Assembly (NCBI GenBank): GCA_964515945.1 | Contig: CAZEWY010000005.1 | Coordinates: 1-41,397 of the forward strand | Direction of reading: 5' to 3' | Length of the DNA stretch: 41,397 nt | DNA from: CAYQQJ01 sp964515945 | GTDB taxonomy: Bacteria > Pseudomonadota > Gammaproteobacteria > Pseudomonadales > Cellvibrionaceae | Part shown: positions 7,463-16,260 of the stretch, in pieces | Layout: each line of letters opens with the position of its first letter | How positions within the stretch are numbered: the stretch's first letter is position 1 | Translations under genes and position numbers: made by a program | The notes under the pieces: model-generated | What the model was told of the DNA's origin: nothing | What the model saw: the letters and a program-made list of their open reading frames with translations, nothing else | The model's database searches: none

Positions 7463-8194
7463 CTAAACCTTGTCGCAGGCGGCCTGCGCCTCGGCCAGAT
7501 CGAGAGAGCCTTCATAAATGGCGCGACCGGTGATGGCGCCGACAATGCCCTCGCCCGCGTACGGCAGCAGACGCTGGATATCATCCATATTGGTGATGCC
7601 GCCCGAGGCGATGATGGGGATGCTCGACGCCCGGGCCATTTCCACGGTCGCTTCCACGTTGACGCCCTGCATCATGCCGTCCCGGGCAATATCCGTGTAG
7701 ACAATTTCATTGACGCCATCGGCTTCGAATTTTTTGGCGAGATCCGTGGCTTTGACTTCAGAGACTTCCGCCCAGCCGTCGGTGGCGACGAAGCCCTCTT
7801 TCGCATCCAGGCCGACAATGATGTGGCCGGGAAATCGCTGGCACATTTCTGTCACAAAGGCCGGTTCCTTCACCGCTTTGGTACCGATGATGACGTAGTT
7901 CACGCCGGCGTTCAGGTAGTGTTCGATAGTCGCCGCCGAGCGGATACCGCCGCCAATCTGAATCGGCAATTCGGGAAAGGCGCGGGCAATATCGGTAACC
8001 ACCTGGCCATTGACCGGCTCGCCGGCAAAGGCACCGTTCAAATCCACCAGATGCAGGCGGCGCGCGCCCTGCTCCACCCAACGGCGAGCAACGGCCACGG
8101 GGTCATCGGAAAACACCGTGGAGTCATCCATCAGGCCCTGACGCAAGCGGACACACTTGCCGTCTTTCAGATCAATTGCGGGAATTATGAGCAT
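7463..8194 (-). CDS. hisA: Phosphoribosylformimino-AICAR ribotide isomerase HisA
   Basis: HisA catalyses the Amadori rearrangement of ProFAR to PRFAR in histidine synthesis. The product has 243 residues and one TIM barrel. The catalytic D8 is in IIPAIDLKDGKCVRL, and the second acid is in EIVYTDIARDGMM (near residue 130). Phosphate-binding IGGGIRS and ASGGITN are present. The paralogy with HisF is evident from the parallel motifs. Start ATG at 8194 gives the canonical N-terminus (MLIIPAIDLK). Confidence 0.98.
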   Translation of the reverse strand: MLIIPAIDLKDGKCVRLRQGLMDDSTVFSDDPVAVARRWVEQGARRLHLVDLNGAFAGEPVNGQVVTDIARAFPELPIQIGGGIRSAATIEHYLNAGVNYVIIGTKAVKEPAFVTEMCQRFPGHIIVGLDAKEGFVATDGWAEVSEVKATDLAKKFEADGVNEIVYTDIARDGMMQGVNVEATVEMARASSIPIIASGGITNMDDIQRLLPYAGEGIVGAITGRAIYEGSLDLAEAQAACDKV

Positions 8195-8239
8195 GGTAAA
8201 GAGGAACCTTGAAAGTTGATATCCGGCTGAGGCGAAACG

Positions 8240-8926
8240 TCAGGGTTGACCGTTCCAGCCACAAAAATTGCGCAGCAACTGCAAGCCGTGGGTGTGGCTT
8301 TTTTCCGGGTGAAATTGCGCGGCAAACAGGTTGTTGTGACTCAGGGCAGCGGCAAAGGGCACCCCGTAATGGCAGCGCCCGGCGATGATGCCTGGATCCG
8401 TCGGCTGCACATAGAAGCTGTGGACAAAATAGAAGCGGCTGCCGGATTCGATATCGCGCCACAGCGGGTGGTCCAGGGTCTGCTCCACCTGGTTCCAGCC
8501 CATGTGCGGTACTTTTAACCGTTCCTTCAACTGCCCATCGAACCGCCCGCCAGCGGCGTCCGCCGAAAAGGCCGCGTTGGCGGCAAAGCCTTTCACTTCC
8601 CCGTCCAGAATATTCAGGCAGTCGACGCCGCCGTTTTCCTCACTGCGCGCCATCAGTGCCTGCATGCCCACGCAGATGCCCAGTACCGGCTTGCCACTGG
8701 CCACAGCATCCGCCACGGCGCGATCAAAATCCAGACGGCGAATTTCGGCCATGCAGTCGCGAATGGCGCCCACGCCGGGGAAGATGACGCGGTCGGCGTC
8801 GGCGATGACCTGTCGGTCCGAGGTGATGACAACCTCGGCATCCGGCGCCACATGCTGCAGGGCGCTGGCCACCGAATGCAGGTTGCCCATGTCGTAGTCA
8901 ATAACTGCTATTTGCGTTGCTGTCAT
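8240..8926 (-). CDS. hisH: Imidazole glycerol phosphate synthase, glutaminase subunit HisH
   Basis: HisH is the class I glutamine amidotransferase partner that feeds ammonia through the HisF barrel. The product has 228 residues, slightly longer than the usual 200-215. The nucleophile Cys is in LGICVGMQAL, and the His-Glu pair is in AAQFHPEKSHTHG. The N-terminal AVIDYDMGNLHSV is typical of the family. The extra length comes from a loop around residues 105-135 (VKGFAANAAFSADAAGG). It lies between hisB and hisA in the operon. Confidence 0.97.
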   Translation of the reverse strand: MTATQIAVIDYDMGNLHSVASALQHVAPDAEVVITSDRQVIADADRVIFPGVGAIRDCMAEIRRLDFDRAVADAVASGKPVLGICVGMQALMARSEENGGVDCLNILDGEVKGFAANAAFSADAAGGRFDGQLKERLKVPHMGWNQVEQTLDHPLWRDIESGSRFYFVHSFYVQPTDPGIIAGRCHYGVPFAAALSHNNLFAAQFHPEKSHTHGLQLLRNFCGWNGQP

Positions 8927-8977
8927 TTGCTCACTTTGACGGGAGGCGCCGGCCTCCCCTGATCGGGATTACTGAGA

Positions 8978-9607
8978 TTAAAGCGTACCCTTGGTACTCG
9001 GCATGGCATCGCCCAGACGCGGATCCTTTTCCACGGCCATGCGCAGAGCGCGACCGAAGGCCTTGAAGACGGTCTCGATCTGGTGGTGGGCATTGCTGCC
9101 GCGCAGACAATCGATGTGCAGGGTGACCTGGGCGTGATTGACGAAGCCCTGAAAGAACTCCCAGAAGAGTTCGGTATCGAAGTTGCCAATGCGTTTCTGG
9201 GTGAAGGGAACCTGCATGATCAGCCCGGGGCGACCGGAGAAGTCAAGCACCACGCGGGACAGGGCCTCATCCAGGGGCACATAGGCGTGACCGTAGCGGC
9301 GAATGCCCTTTTTGCTTTCCAGGGCCTTGGCCACCGCCTGACCCAGGGTAATCCCTATGTCCTCGACACTGTGATGATCATCGATATGGTTGTCCCCGCG
9401 GCAGGTGACATCGAGGTCGATCATGCCGTGACGGGCGATCTGGTCCATCATATGCTCCAGAAACGGCACTCCCGTGTCGAATTTGCCCGCACCCGTACCA
9501 TCCAGGTTGAGGCTGACGGAGATTTGCGTTTCCAGGGTATCGCGACTTACCGATGCCGTGCGTGCGGCCATTGCCGGGGCTGTTGTTGAGGCCATTGCTG
9601 AGGCCAT
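8978..9607 (-). CDS. hisB: Imidazoleglycerol-phosphate dehydratase, monofunctional HisB
   Basis: HisB dehydrates imidazole glycerol phosphate to imidazole acetol phosphate. This is the monofunctional form (209 residues), without the histidinol-phosphatase domain found in E. coli. The manganese-binding motifs DNHIDDHHSVED and the second SNAHHQIET are intact. The ATG at 9607 has GGGAGA upstream. An internal ATG at 9571 (MAARTASV) lies nearer the usual family start but has no ribosome site, so the first 12 residues are a low-complexity extension of uncertain reality. First gene of the his cluster in this window. Confidence 0.95.
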   Translation of the reverse strand: MASAMASTTAPAMAARTASVSRDTLETQISVSLNLDGTGAGKFDTGVPFLEHMMDQIARHGMIDLDVTCRGDNHIDDHHSVEDIGITLGQAVAKALESKKGIRRYGHAYVPLDEALSRVVLDFSGRPGLIMQVPFTQKRIGNFDTELFWEFFQGFVNHAQVTLHIDCLRGSNAHHQIETVFKAFGRALRMAVEKDPRLGDAMPSTKGTL

Positions 9608-9643
9608 AAGGGTCTCCCGCTGTTGCGGCTGAATAAAGGCGGA

Positions 9644-9649
9644 ATTATA
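9644..9649 (-). promoter_or_regulatory. Possible -10 box for the hisBHAF operon
   Basis: On the minus strand TATAAT is perfect at this position, 36 bases before the hisB ATG, leaving a short leader. The -35 region (TGGCTC at 9667-9672) is poor, so an activator or an alternative promoter is possible. Confidence 0.4.
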
Positions 9650-9725
9650 CGGCGCCACACCCAAATGAGCCAGCGTCGCGGGCTCGCAAAGGGGACGGAA
9701 CCGCGGGTTGCTGCACTGTCCGAGA

Positions 9726-10274
9726 CTATTGGTGGCCGTCGCTGGGCTGTCCGATCAACTGCAGCGAGACCCGCTTGTCGCGAAGCAGGCGGTATATGGT
9801 AAAGAGGTTGACGCTGATCACGGTGACTTCCAGTAGGATGCCGCCGATGGAGCCGCTGATAATATTGTTGGCCAGCCACAGAGTTGAGCTGAACAGCACG
9901 ACACAGCGCAGGGGCACGCCGCGCAGGCGGAAGAGCGCATAGGTACTGGTGCAGGAGGCCAAAATGGGCAGCATGTCCGTCCACACCTGGGAAAGCCACA
10001 AGCCCAGGCTCAGGGTCACCGCAATGAATACCCAGGCGAGCCATAGGGCCTGGGCCCGCAAGGACAGGGCGGAGCGCAGGGCGCTCATGGTGGCACTGAC
10101 CGAAGCCGTCAGATTGCCCAGCAGAAAAAAGTGCGCCACATAGCTCATGCCCTGCAGGGTCATAAGCAACTTGAAAGGCATGTCCCGCTTTTGCAGAAAC
10201 GAGCTGACGCCCAGCAAAAACGCGAGGTAGCCAAATAGCTGGGCGGGCGCCAATAGGGTTTCCAACAACAACAC
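9726..10274 (-). CDS. ygjV: YgjV-family inner membrane protein
   Basis: This is a hydrophobic 182-residue protein with about five or six predicted membrane segments, for example LFGYLAFLLGVSSFL (residues 13-27), ALWLAWVFIAVTLSLGLWL and LWLANNIISGSIGGILLE. Length and the opening GYLAFLLGVSSFLQKRD pattern match the YgjV family of E. coli, whose function is unknown. It is upstream of hisB on the same strand with a 118-bp gap, so probably separate from the his operon. It is divergent from the beta-propeller lipoprotein gene, with a strong inverted repeat between them. No ribosome site stands out before the ATG at 10274. Confidence 0.78.
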   Translation of the reverse strand: MLLLETLLAPAQLFGYLAFLLGVSSFLQKRDMPFKLLMTLQGMSYVAHFFLLGNLTASVSATMSALRSALSLRAQALWLAWVFIAVTLSLGLWLSQVWTDMLPILASCTSTYALFRLRGVPLRCVVLFSSTLWLANNIISGSIGGILLEVTVISVNLFTIYRLLRDKRVSLQLIGQPSDGHQ

Positions 10275-10339
10275 AACAACCTTTCAAAGTAGAAATCGGG
10301 ACTCTGCCAAGCTTAGCAAACAAACGAACCCTGGGAGTA

Positions 10340-10365
10340 CTATTTGTCATACTTTTGACAAATAG
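10340..10365. promoter_or_regulatory. Perfect 10-bp inverted repeat, putative operator
   Basis: CTATTTGTCA (10340-10349) and TGACAAATAG (10356-10365) are exact inverted copies separated by 6 bases. Flanking GTA/AGTAT extends the symmetry imperfectly. It is 66 bases upstream of the ygjV-like start and 165 bases upstream of the lipoprotein start. A dyad of this size in a divergent region fits a dimeric repressor site. No regulator gene is adjacent, so the protein is unknown. Confidence 0.55.
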
Positions 10366-10529
10366 AGTATAGAAGGCGCCGCGCGGATGCTACAAATACC
10401 CGCTGTCGCCCATCGGCGCAGGGTCTGCATGGCGTCTGTGGTAGCATTTCATCCGCCCGCTCGCTCGGGGGCCGATCTACTCATTCACGGGACTTTCACC
10501 TGGTAAAGTAACTGGAAAAGGAGAGCACA

Positions 10530-11423
10530 ATGAAGAAGATACTGTACGGACTGGCGCTGGTTTTACCACTGTATGCCTGCGGTAACGGCGATACCACGGA
10601 GCCGCAACAGCCATTGGCAACCACCGAAACCGCTACGGCCATTAACCTCTCCCAGCAATGGGAAACCGGAGACCTGCGAGTCCCGGAGTCTGTCCTTTAC
10701 TATCAAGGCACTGATCAAGGCACCGATGGGGATGTCCTGTTTGTCTCCGAAATCGAGGGCGACGGCAGCGCCGCCGACGGCAAGGGAGGCATCGCCAAAC
10801 TGTCATTGAACGGAGACATCCTCGACCAGGATTGGGTGCGGGGACTCCATGCCCCAAAAGGCATGGGCACCTATCAAGGCAAGCTTTATGTAGCGGACTT
10901 GCATGATGTTGCCGTCATCGATATCGAAACCCAGACGGTTGAAGCCCGCATTCCCGTCCCGGACTCGGTTTTCCTGAACGATATCGCTGTTGATGATGCC
11001 GGCGTGGTTTACGTTTCCGACACCCGCACCAACAAGATCCACCGGATTGCCAACGGTGCTGCCGAGGTCTATCTCGAAGACCTGGAGAAAGTCAATGGCC
11101 TCACCAGTGTCGGCACCGACCTTTACGTGGCGGCGGGCACCAGCTTATGGAAGGTCAGTGCCGATAAAACCCTGACCAAAATTTTTGACGGTTTTGAGGA
11201 AAACGCCGATGGTGTGGAAATGATCGCACCCGGTGAATTCATCGTGAGTTGCTGGGCCGGCATCATCTATCACCTCAGCGCCGACGGCGAACTGACCACC
11301 CTGCTGGATACCCGCGAAACAGGCAAAAACACGGCGGATATCGGCTGGAACGACGCGCAGCGAATCCTCTATGTGCCCACCTTCCTGAAGCATTCCGTGG
11401 TGGCTTATGAGCTGTCGCAGTGA
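10530..11423 (+). CDS. Lipoprotein with SMP-30/NHL-like beta-propeller
   Basis: The product has 297 residues. A lipoprotein signal peptide ends at LPLYAC with C17 as the lipidated residue, followed by a Thr/Pro/Gln-rich linker. The rest is repetitive beta-propeller sequence. Blades are marked by GKLYVADLHDVAVID, GVVYVSDTRTNKIHRI, TDLYVAAGTSLWKVS, GEFIVSCWAGIIYHLS and RILYVPTFLKHSVVAYEL. This resembles gluconolactonase/SMP-30-like or NHL-repeat proteins. Metal ligands for a lactonase cannot be assigned with confidence, so the enzymatic role is open. A strong AAGGAGA site lies 7-8 bases before the ATG. The gene is alone on this strand, and its stop is followed directly by a heptamer tandem repeat. 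Confidence 0.82.
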   Translation: MKKILYGLALVLPLYACGNGDTTEPQQPLATTETATAINLSQQWETGDLRVPESVLYYQGTDQGTDGDVLFVSEIEGDGSAADGKGGIAKLSLNGDILDQDWVRGLHAPKGMGTYQGKLYVADLHDVAVIDIETQTVEARIPVPDSVFLNDIAVDDAGVVYVSDTRTNKIHRIANGAAEVYLEDLEKVNGLTSVGTDLYVAAGTSLWKVSADKTLTKIFDGFEENADGVEMIAPGEFIVSCWAGIIYHLSADGELTTLLDTRETGKNTADIGWNDAQRILYVPTFLKHSVVAYELSQ

Positions 11424-11425
11424 AT

Positions 11426-11446
11426 GATGGGTGATGGGTGATGGGG
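11426..11446 (+). repeat. Heptamer tandem repeat after the lipoprotein gene
   Basis: Three tandem 7-bp units, GATGGGT, GATGGGT and GATGGGG, start two bases after the stop codon. A different G-rich heptamer array (GGGAAAA) overlaps the zapA stop at 20196. Confidence 0.85.
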
Positions 11447-11507
11447 ATCTGGCATTGGTGCAGTCAACATACAAGCGGGGACGGTGAGTGCCGCTCCCGT
11501 TTTATGT

Positions 11508-12128
11508 TCAGGGGTTGGTTTTTTGCTGCGGATCTGCTGACTGTTCGGCGACAGCCTGTGCAATCGCCTTCGATAACCGATTGAGCAGTTCATTGAGAGC
11601 GGCGACATAAGCGTTATAGGAATTATTTTCGGCTTTCGTCCGCAAGGTCAACTTCCCCGAATAAAGCTGCTCATTGCCATCGCCGGAAATCAGGCGCCAT
11701 TTCGCCTGCAATTCCACCTCACCGCCACGCTCGCCGCTGAAGCGTTCGAACACCACCCGGATCGTGCGCTCTGGTCGCACCCGGTTATCCCAGGGAAAAG
11801 GCCACACCTGGTCCGAGCCAAGGTACTGTGACAGGTTATCCGCCAGCACCCGCGTGACCGCCTCGTTAAGGTCGCCGGCCCAGACCGCGTAGGAGGCGAC
11901 CAGCAATTTCTGACCCTCGTCGCGGCTGACAATCCCCGGGTGATCAAGCATTTCCGGCAGGCGCACCGGACCCACCCCCAGACTCTCTTCGTAGGGCTGC
12001 TCGACTTGCAGGGCTGCGTCCCGATCCGCGACCAGCGTGTAATAGTCGGTTTTATACTTCAGCCCTGAACAACCACCCAGAGCGAAAAGCAGGACAAGCA
12101 GTGACAGGTTTCCGAGAGACTGAATCAT
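11508..12128 (-). CDS. pqiC: PqiC outer-membrane lipoprotein of the PqiABC lipid transport complex
   Basis: PqiC (DUF330, ABC-type transport auxiliary lipoprotein) sits in the outer membrane and joins the PqiB tube that spans the periplasm. The product has 206 residues. A signal peptide ends at LGGC, with C20 lipidated. Family features include YYTLVADRD early in the mature protein, SLGVGPVRLPEMLDHPGIV and WAGDLNEAVTRVLADNLSQYL. The C-terminus is a helix with a polar tail. Its ATG overlaps the pqiB stop by four bases (ATGA), which indicates translational coupling and supports the operon pqiA-pqiB-pqiC. Confidence 0.93.
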   Translation of the reverse strand: MIQSLGNLSLLVLLFALGGCSGLKYKTDYYTLVADRDAALQVEQPYEESLGVGPVRLPEMLDHPGIVSRDEGQKLLVASYAVWAGDLNEAVTRVLADNLSQYLGSDQVWPFPWDNRVRPERTIRVVFERFSGERGGEVELQAKWRLISGDGNEQLYSGKLTLRTKAENNSYNAYVAALNELLNRLSKAIAQAVAEQSADPQQKTNP

Positions 12129-13750
12129 TGCTTGTCGACTCCAAAAATGAGCGCATTGGGATAGCGGTTGAGTTGATCGGTCAGGCTGTCGAAAGATTGT
12201 GCCGCCTCTTCGACCGATTTCAGTGCCTCAATCATTTCATAGTGCAGCTCTGAATCGGGTGCCAGGGTGCGGTCAAAGGTTTTCAGGGTTTGCCGCATCT
12301 GTAGCAGAACGCTGTTGGCGCTTTGCAGGGTTTCGTCCAGACCCTCGGAGGCACTTTCCACGTGGGTGAGGGTGCTGCCCAGTTTTCGCGCCGTCTGCTG
12401 CTGCTCCAGTTGCGTCAGCAGTTGATTGAGGCTGGCCATGCTGCCGGACAGATTTTTGCCGATGGTATCAAAGGGTATTTTGTTCAACTTGTCCACCACC
12501 GATGCCAGTTCGCGCCCTATCTGATCAATGGCGTCGTCGGTGGTGGGAAGGATGGAATATTGTTCCAGGCGCACAAATTCGCCCGCGGGTTCATCGGCAA
12601 AGGTGAGATCCACATAGCGGGCGCCGGTTACCAAATTGGCCGTTTTCAATTGTGCGCGCAATCCCTGCTCGACCATTTTCGCCATGAGTTCATCGGTTTG
12701 CTCCCGTGTCGGCCGGCTATCGGGGTTGAGTCGCTGGGGCTCCAACGCGATGTAGACATAGAGGCTCTTGCTGTCCTTGCTGGTATTGTCGAGAGTCACG
12801 TCTATGACATTGCCCACGGTAATTCCGCGGTACTCGACCGGCGCGCCGATGGACAGGCCGCGCACGGAACCACCGAACTTCAACAGGTAATAATATTTGA
12901 GGCTGTAGCGCCCGGCCAGGACGGATTCCTTATCCTCGTAAAGCAGGAATCGCTGACCATCCCTGGCCGTTTCACTGCCCTCGAAGCCGACCGAGTTATC
13001 GAAAGCAATCCCCCCTGAAATCAGCGACGCCAGGGATGCCATGGTGGCTTTCAAGCCGTCGGCGCCAAAGGTAAAACCAAAGCCACTGACATTCCAGAAG
13101 CGACTGCGGGTCTGCACCAGCTGATCGTAGGGCGCCGGCACAAAGATGTTGACCGTTACATGATCGCCCGCTTCGGAGAGATGATAGCTGGTCACTTCGC
13201 CCACCTTGAACTGGCGATAGTAGACCGGTGATCCTATATCGAGGGACCCCAGCTCTTCCGCCTGAAGCACAAAGCTGCGCCCCTCTTCATCGGAACGAAT
13301 CGCCGGTGGTTCATCGAGACCGACAAACACCGATTGATTGGCCCCGGGTTCGCCCGGATCCATGACAATATAGATTCCGGAGATCAAGGTGCCGATATTG
13401 GAAATGCCGCTGGCGCTGACCCGGGGCGCCACCACCCAGAAGCGGGTGTTGCTGCTCAGATGGCGGGAGACTCCCCGGTCCAGTGCGGCGGTAACACGCA
13501 CCTGCTCCAGATCGGCGGTCAGTTGCACCGAGACCACCTTGCCCACTTCCACATCCTTGAGCCGAACCTTGGTTTTGCCCACTTCAATCCCGCTGGCGCT
13601 GTCGAACAGGATTTCGACCTCGGCTCCACGGGCTTCCCAGGCGCGATATGCCAGACCCAGGGCAACGATCAGGGCCGCGATTGGGACAATCCACACAGGG
13701 GAAATGGAACGCAGTTTTCTCAACATGGTTTTTGCCAGAATCCAATTCAT
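12125..13750 (-). CDS. pqiB: PqiB, MCE-domain lipid transport protein
   Basis: PqiB forms a hexameric MCE tube that carries lipids between inner and outer membranes. The product has about 541 residues, like E. coli PqiB. A single N-terminal membrane anchor (WIVPIAALIVALGLAY) is followed by three MCE domains. These begin near VEILFDSASGIEVGKTKV, after about residue 150 (SFVLQAEELGSLDIGSPVYYR) and after about residue 270 (KYYYLLKFGGSVRGLSIGAP). A long C-terminal helical region follows (DAIDQIGRELASVVDKLN onward). The start is uncertain: ATG 13750 (chosen), GTG 13774 or ATG 13726, none with a clear ribosome site. It follows pqiA closely and overlaps pqiC by four bases. Confidence 0.93.
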   Translation of the reverse strand: MNWILAKTMLRKLRSISPVWIVPIAALIVALGLAYRAWEARGAEVEILFDSASGIEVGKTKVRLKDVEVGKVVSVQLTADLEQVRVTAALDRGVSRHLSSNTRFWVVAPRVSASGISNIGTLISGIYIVMDPGEPGANQSVFVGLDEPPAIRSDEEGRSFVLQAEELGSLDIGSPVYYRQFKVGEVTSYHLSEAGDHVTVNIFVPAPYDQLVQTRSRFWNVSGFGFTFGADGLKATMASLASLISGGIAFDNSVGFEGSETARDGQRFLLYEDKESVLAGRYSLKYYYLLKFGGSVRGLSIGAPVEYRGITVGNVIDVTLDNTSKDSKSLYVYIALEPQRLNPDSRPTREQTDELMAKMVEQGLRAQLKTANLVTGARYVDLTFADEPAGEFVRLEQYSILPTTDDAIDQIGRELASVVDKLNKIPFDTIGKNLSGSMASLNQLLTQLEQQQTARKLGSTLTHVESASEGLDETLQSANSVLLQMRQTLKTFDRTLAPDSELHYEMIEALKSVEEAAQSFDSLTDQLNRYPNALIFGVDKQ

Positions 13751-13785
13751 AGTCTGTCGGCATGGGGATGACACTTGGACGGAAA

Positions 13786-14949
13786 TCAGCGACTGTCCTG
13801 GGCATCCTGCAGCAAACGCGGATCAAAGGTTTGCGTCGCCAGCATGGTCAGCACCACTACGCCGCCAAAGGCGACAATGGCCCCGCGGGGTTCGACGTGA
13901 CCGAACAAGCCAAATTGCACCACCGCCACCAGCAAGGTGACGACAAAGACATCTACCATCGACCAGCGGCCAATAATTTCGATACTGCGAAACAGGGTCC
14001 GCTGGTGGCGCGCGTCCAGCTTCGCACCCCGCTTCACTGCCCAGATCAAATACGTTAGCACAACCAGCTTGGCAATGGGCACTACTATGCTGGCCACAAA
14101 AACCACGACTGCGGCCCACCAGGAGCCCCCGCTGATCAGCGCCACCACTCCGGAAAAAATCGTATCGGTGCGCGTCACGCCAAAGGAGGTATAGGACATG
14201 ATGGGCAGGACATTGGCCGGAATGTAGAGAATGGCCGATGCCAGCAGCAGCGCCGAGGTTTTCTGGATACTGTGGGGAATACGCTCGTGAATGCTGGTCT
14301 GGCAGCGGGGACAGCGGTGTTCGCGCCGGACTATGCCGCGCCCTACCATGGCCCTGCATATGGAGCACTCAAAGACTGGCTCGTCGGCCTGTTCGACAAA
14401 GGTGTTCTCGCGGCATAACCAGGTCCAAATCTGGCGCCGATCCATCTTGACGTAAGCACCAAGCAGCGCTCCCACCACCAGGAAGAACGCAAACATGGCC
14501 ACGCCGGGCACTATGGCTGCCGTTTCGGCGAGCTTTACCAGGCTCACCAGTACCGCCAATGCGAAAATCTCCAGCATGCTCCAGGGCTGCATTGTCACCA
14601 GCCAGCGAAACACCGCGATCTGTCCGGGCAGGCGGCGCTGAAATCTGTAGGGTATAAGCAGGTACAAGAGCCCGATAATCTCGAGCAGGGGCATAAAAAC
14701 AATGGTAATGAAAACCAGCGCCGCCAACAGCCAGCGGCCGTGGTCGGCCAGCGCCACAACACCGGTAAGGATGCTCGCCTCCTGCCGCATGCCCAGAGCC
14801 TCCAGGGCCAGAAACGGAAAGCTGATGCTGACAGCGAAGAGTACGGCGGCGGAAAGCGTGTAGGCGGTGGCGTGATCCAGCCAGCGCGGCAGGTCCGACG
14901 TCAGGGCATCGCGAGCGCCGACGTTTTGATTTTTGTGCTGGACGTCCAT
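13786..14949 (-). CDS. pqiA: PqiA-like integral membrane protein lacking the first zinc ribbon
   Basis: PqiA is the inner-membrane partner of PqiB, with two tandem PqiA domains of four membrane segments each. The product has 387 residues. Domain 1 begins with LSAAVLFAVSISFPFLAL. Domain 2 begins with LLLASAILYIPANVLPIMS and ends with MLATQTFDPRLL. The second cytosolic zinc ribbon is present (CSIC near residue 195, CPRC near residue 216). The first ribbon, which precedes domain 1 in E. coli PqiA, is absent. An in-frame TAA lies eight codons upstream of the ATG, so a missed start does not explain it. First gene of pqiABC. Confidence 0.92.
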   Translation of the reverse strand: MDVQHKNQNVGARDALTSDLPRWLDHATAYTLSAAVLFAVSISFPFLALEALGMRQEASILTGVVALADHGRWLLAALVFITIVFMPLLEIIGLLYLLIPYRFQRRLPGQIAVFRWLVTMQPWSMLEIFALAVLVSLVKLAETAAIVPGVAMFAFFLVVGALLGAYVKMDRRQIWTWLCRENTFVEQADEPVFECSICRAMVGRGIVRREHRCPRCQTSIHERIPHSIQKTSALLLASAILYIPANVLPIMSYTSFGVTRTDTIFSGVVALISGGSWWAAVVVFVASIVVPIAKLVVLTYLIWAVKRGAKLDARHQRTLFRSIEIIGRWSMVDVFVVTLLVAVVQFGLFGHVEPRGAIVAFGGVVVLTMLATQTFDPRLLQDAQDSR

Positions 14950-14997
14950 AGTGATCCGATTCGGATGTTATGAAGGTGCTGTGCGTTTTTTGAGCGT

Positions 14998-16257
14998 CTA
15001 TTCCATCGCCAGGGCGGCGAGACGCTTCTTCAGCCAGGCCTGGCGGTCGACAAAGCTCATGCCTGCGTTGCGTAGCCAGCGCAGGGCCGGCGCCTCCGCC
15101 GCGAAAAGCCGTTTGAAGGTTTCCATGGTCGCCATGGCCGCCAGATTATGGCCCTGGCGGCGGCGCTCGTAGCGCTTCAATATGGAAACGTCATTCAGGG
15201 GGATCTCCCGGCGGCAGGCCCGCGTAATTTCCTCGCCGAGTACCTGGGCATCGCGCAGCCCCAGATTCACTCCCTGGCCCGCGAGGGGGTGCAGGCTGTG
15301 GGCGGCGTCTCCCACCAGTGCAATGCCCGGCTGCCAATAGCGCACCGCATGGCGCTGCTGCAAAGGCAAACAGTGACGCTGGGCCACATCCTCGACCGGA
15401 CCCAGACGTTGTTCAAATGCCTTGCCCAGCTCATCGCGGAAAGCGGCGTCATCCAGTTGCATCAGAGTCTCGGCGCGCTCGGTGATAACTGACCAGACAA
15501 TGGAGGAGTAGCGGCTATTATTGGCTGCTTCTTCTCCTGAAGGCTGCAGGGGTAAAAACGCCAGGGGCCCCGATGCCTGGAAGCGCTGCCAGGCCGTGAA
15601 CTCATGGCTTTCCGCGGTGCGCACGGTTGTCACTATGGCCGCCTGGCCATAGTCCCATTCCCGGGTCTCGAATCCGGCCATGTCGCGAACCGCGGAAGTG
15701 GCGCCATCGGCGGCGATCAGCAGGCGGGCGGTGAAATGTTCGCCGGATTCCAGCTCCAGATGAATCGGGCCATTCGCCCGTGGTCGGTGCAGCCCGGTGA
15801 GCCGTTTGTCGACCATATAGCGCAATCCGCTGTCGGCCTCCTGCTCACGCAGACGCTGGTGCAGGGCTCTCACCGCCACGCTGTTTTCAACAATGTGCCC
15901 CAGTGCCGGCAGGTGCAGTTGGTCGCTGGTGAAATGGATGCTCGCCGTGCCTTCGGCATCCCACACACGCATTTCCCGATAGGGGCAGGCCCGGGCGGCG
16001 AGGATCTCCGGCCAGACACCGAGTTGATCCAGCAGCCGCTGAGAGCCGGGGCTCAGTGCCACCACCCGGGGATCGAAGTCTTCGCCGCTGTAGGCCGGGG
16101 GTTCGGCAGCGGCATCCATCAGGATCACGCGCAGATCCGGTTGCTGCTGGCACAGATAGCAGGCCAGGGTGGCGCCAACCAGACCCGCACCCACGATCAG
16201 CAGGTCGCAGTCTTCGGCTTGTGGCTGGTCGTCACCGGTCTTTTTCAAAGTAGCCAA
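14998..16257 (-). CDS. ubiI: UbiI/VisC-type FAD-dependent ubiquinone biosynthesis hydroxylase
   Basis: This is a class A flavin monooxygenase of the UbiH/UbiF/UbiI family, which hydroxylates the aromatic ring during ubiquinone synthesis (UbiI acts at C5). The product has 419 residues. The FAD Rossmann motif is LLIVGAGLVGATLACYL (about residues 18-34), the DG motif is LLIAADGATSAVRD, and the second FAD motif is GDAAHSLHPLAGQGVNLGLRD. It lies three bases after the ubiH stop, in the pepP-ubiH-ubiI order of Pseudomonas. Position and closeness to VisC favour UbiI, but UbiF/UbiM-like specificity cannot be excluded from sequence alone. Confidence 0.87.
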   Translation of the reverse strand: MATLKKTGDDQPQAEDCDLLIVGAGLVGATLACYLCQQQPDLRVILMDAAAEPPAYSGEDFDPRVVALSPGSQRLLDQLGVWPEILAARACPYREMRVWDAEGTASIHFTSDQLHLPALGHIVENSVAVRALHQRLREQEADSGLRYMVDKRLTGLHRPRANGPIHLELESGEHFTARLLIAADGATSAVRDMAGFETREWDYGQAAIVTTVRTAESHEFTAWQRFQASGPLAFLPLQPSGEEAANNSRYSSIVWSVITERAETLMQLDDAAFRDELGKAFEQRLGPVEDVAQRHCLPLQQRHAVRYWQPGIALVGDAAHSLHPLAGQGVNLGLRDAQVLGEEITRACRREIPLNDVSILKRYERRRQGHNLAAMATMETFKRLFAAEAPALRWLRNAGMSFVDRQAWLKKRLAALAME

Positions 16258-16260
16258 CTC

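Noticed and set aside
10355..10360. TTGACA as a -35 box for the lipoprotein gene
   Set aside because: It is part of the inverted repeat, and no -10 box lies at 16-18 bases. The nearest TATAGA is only 7 bases away.
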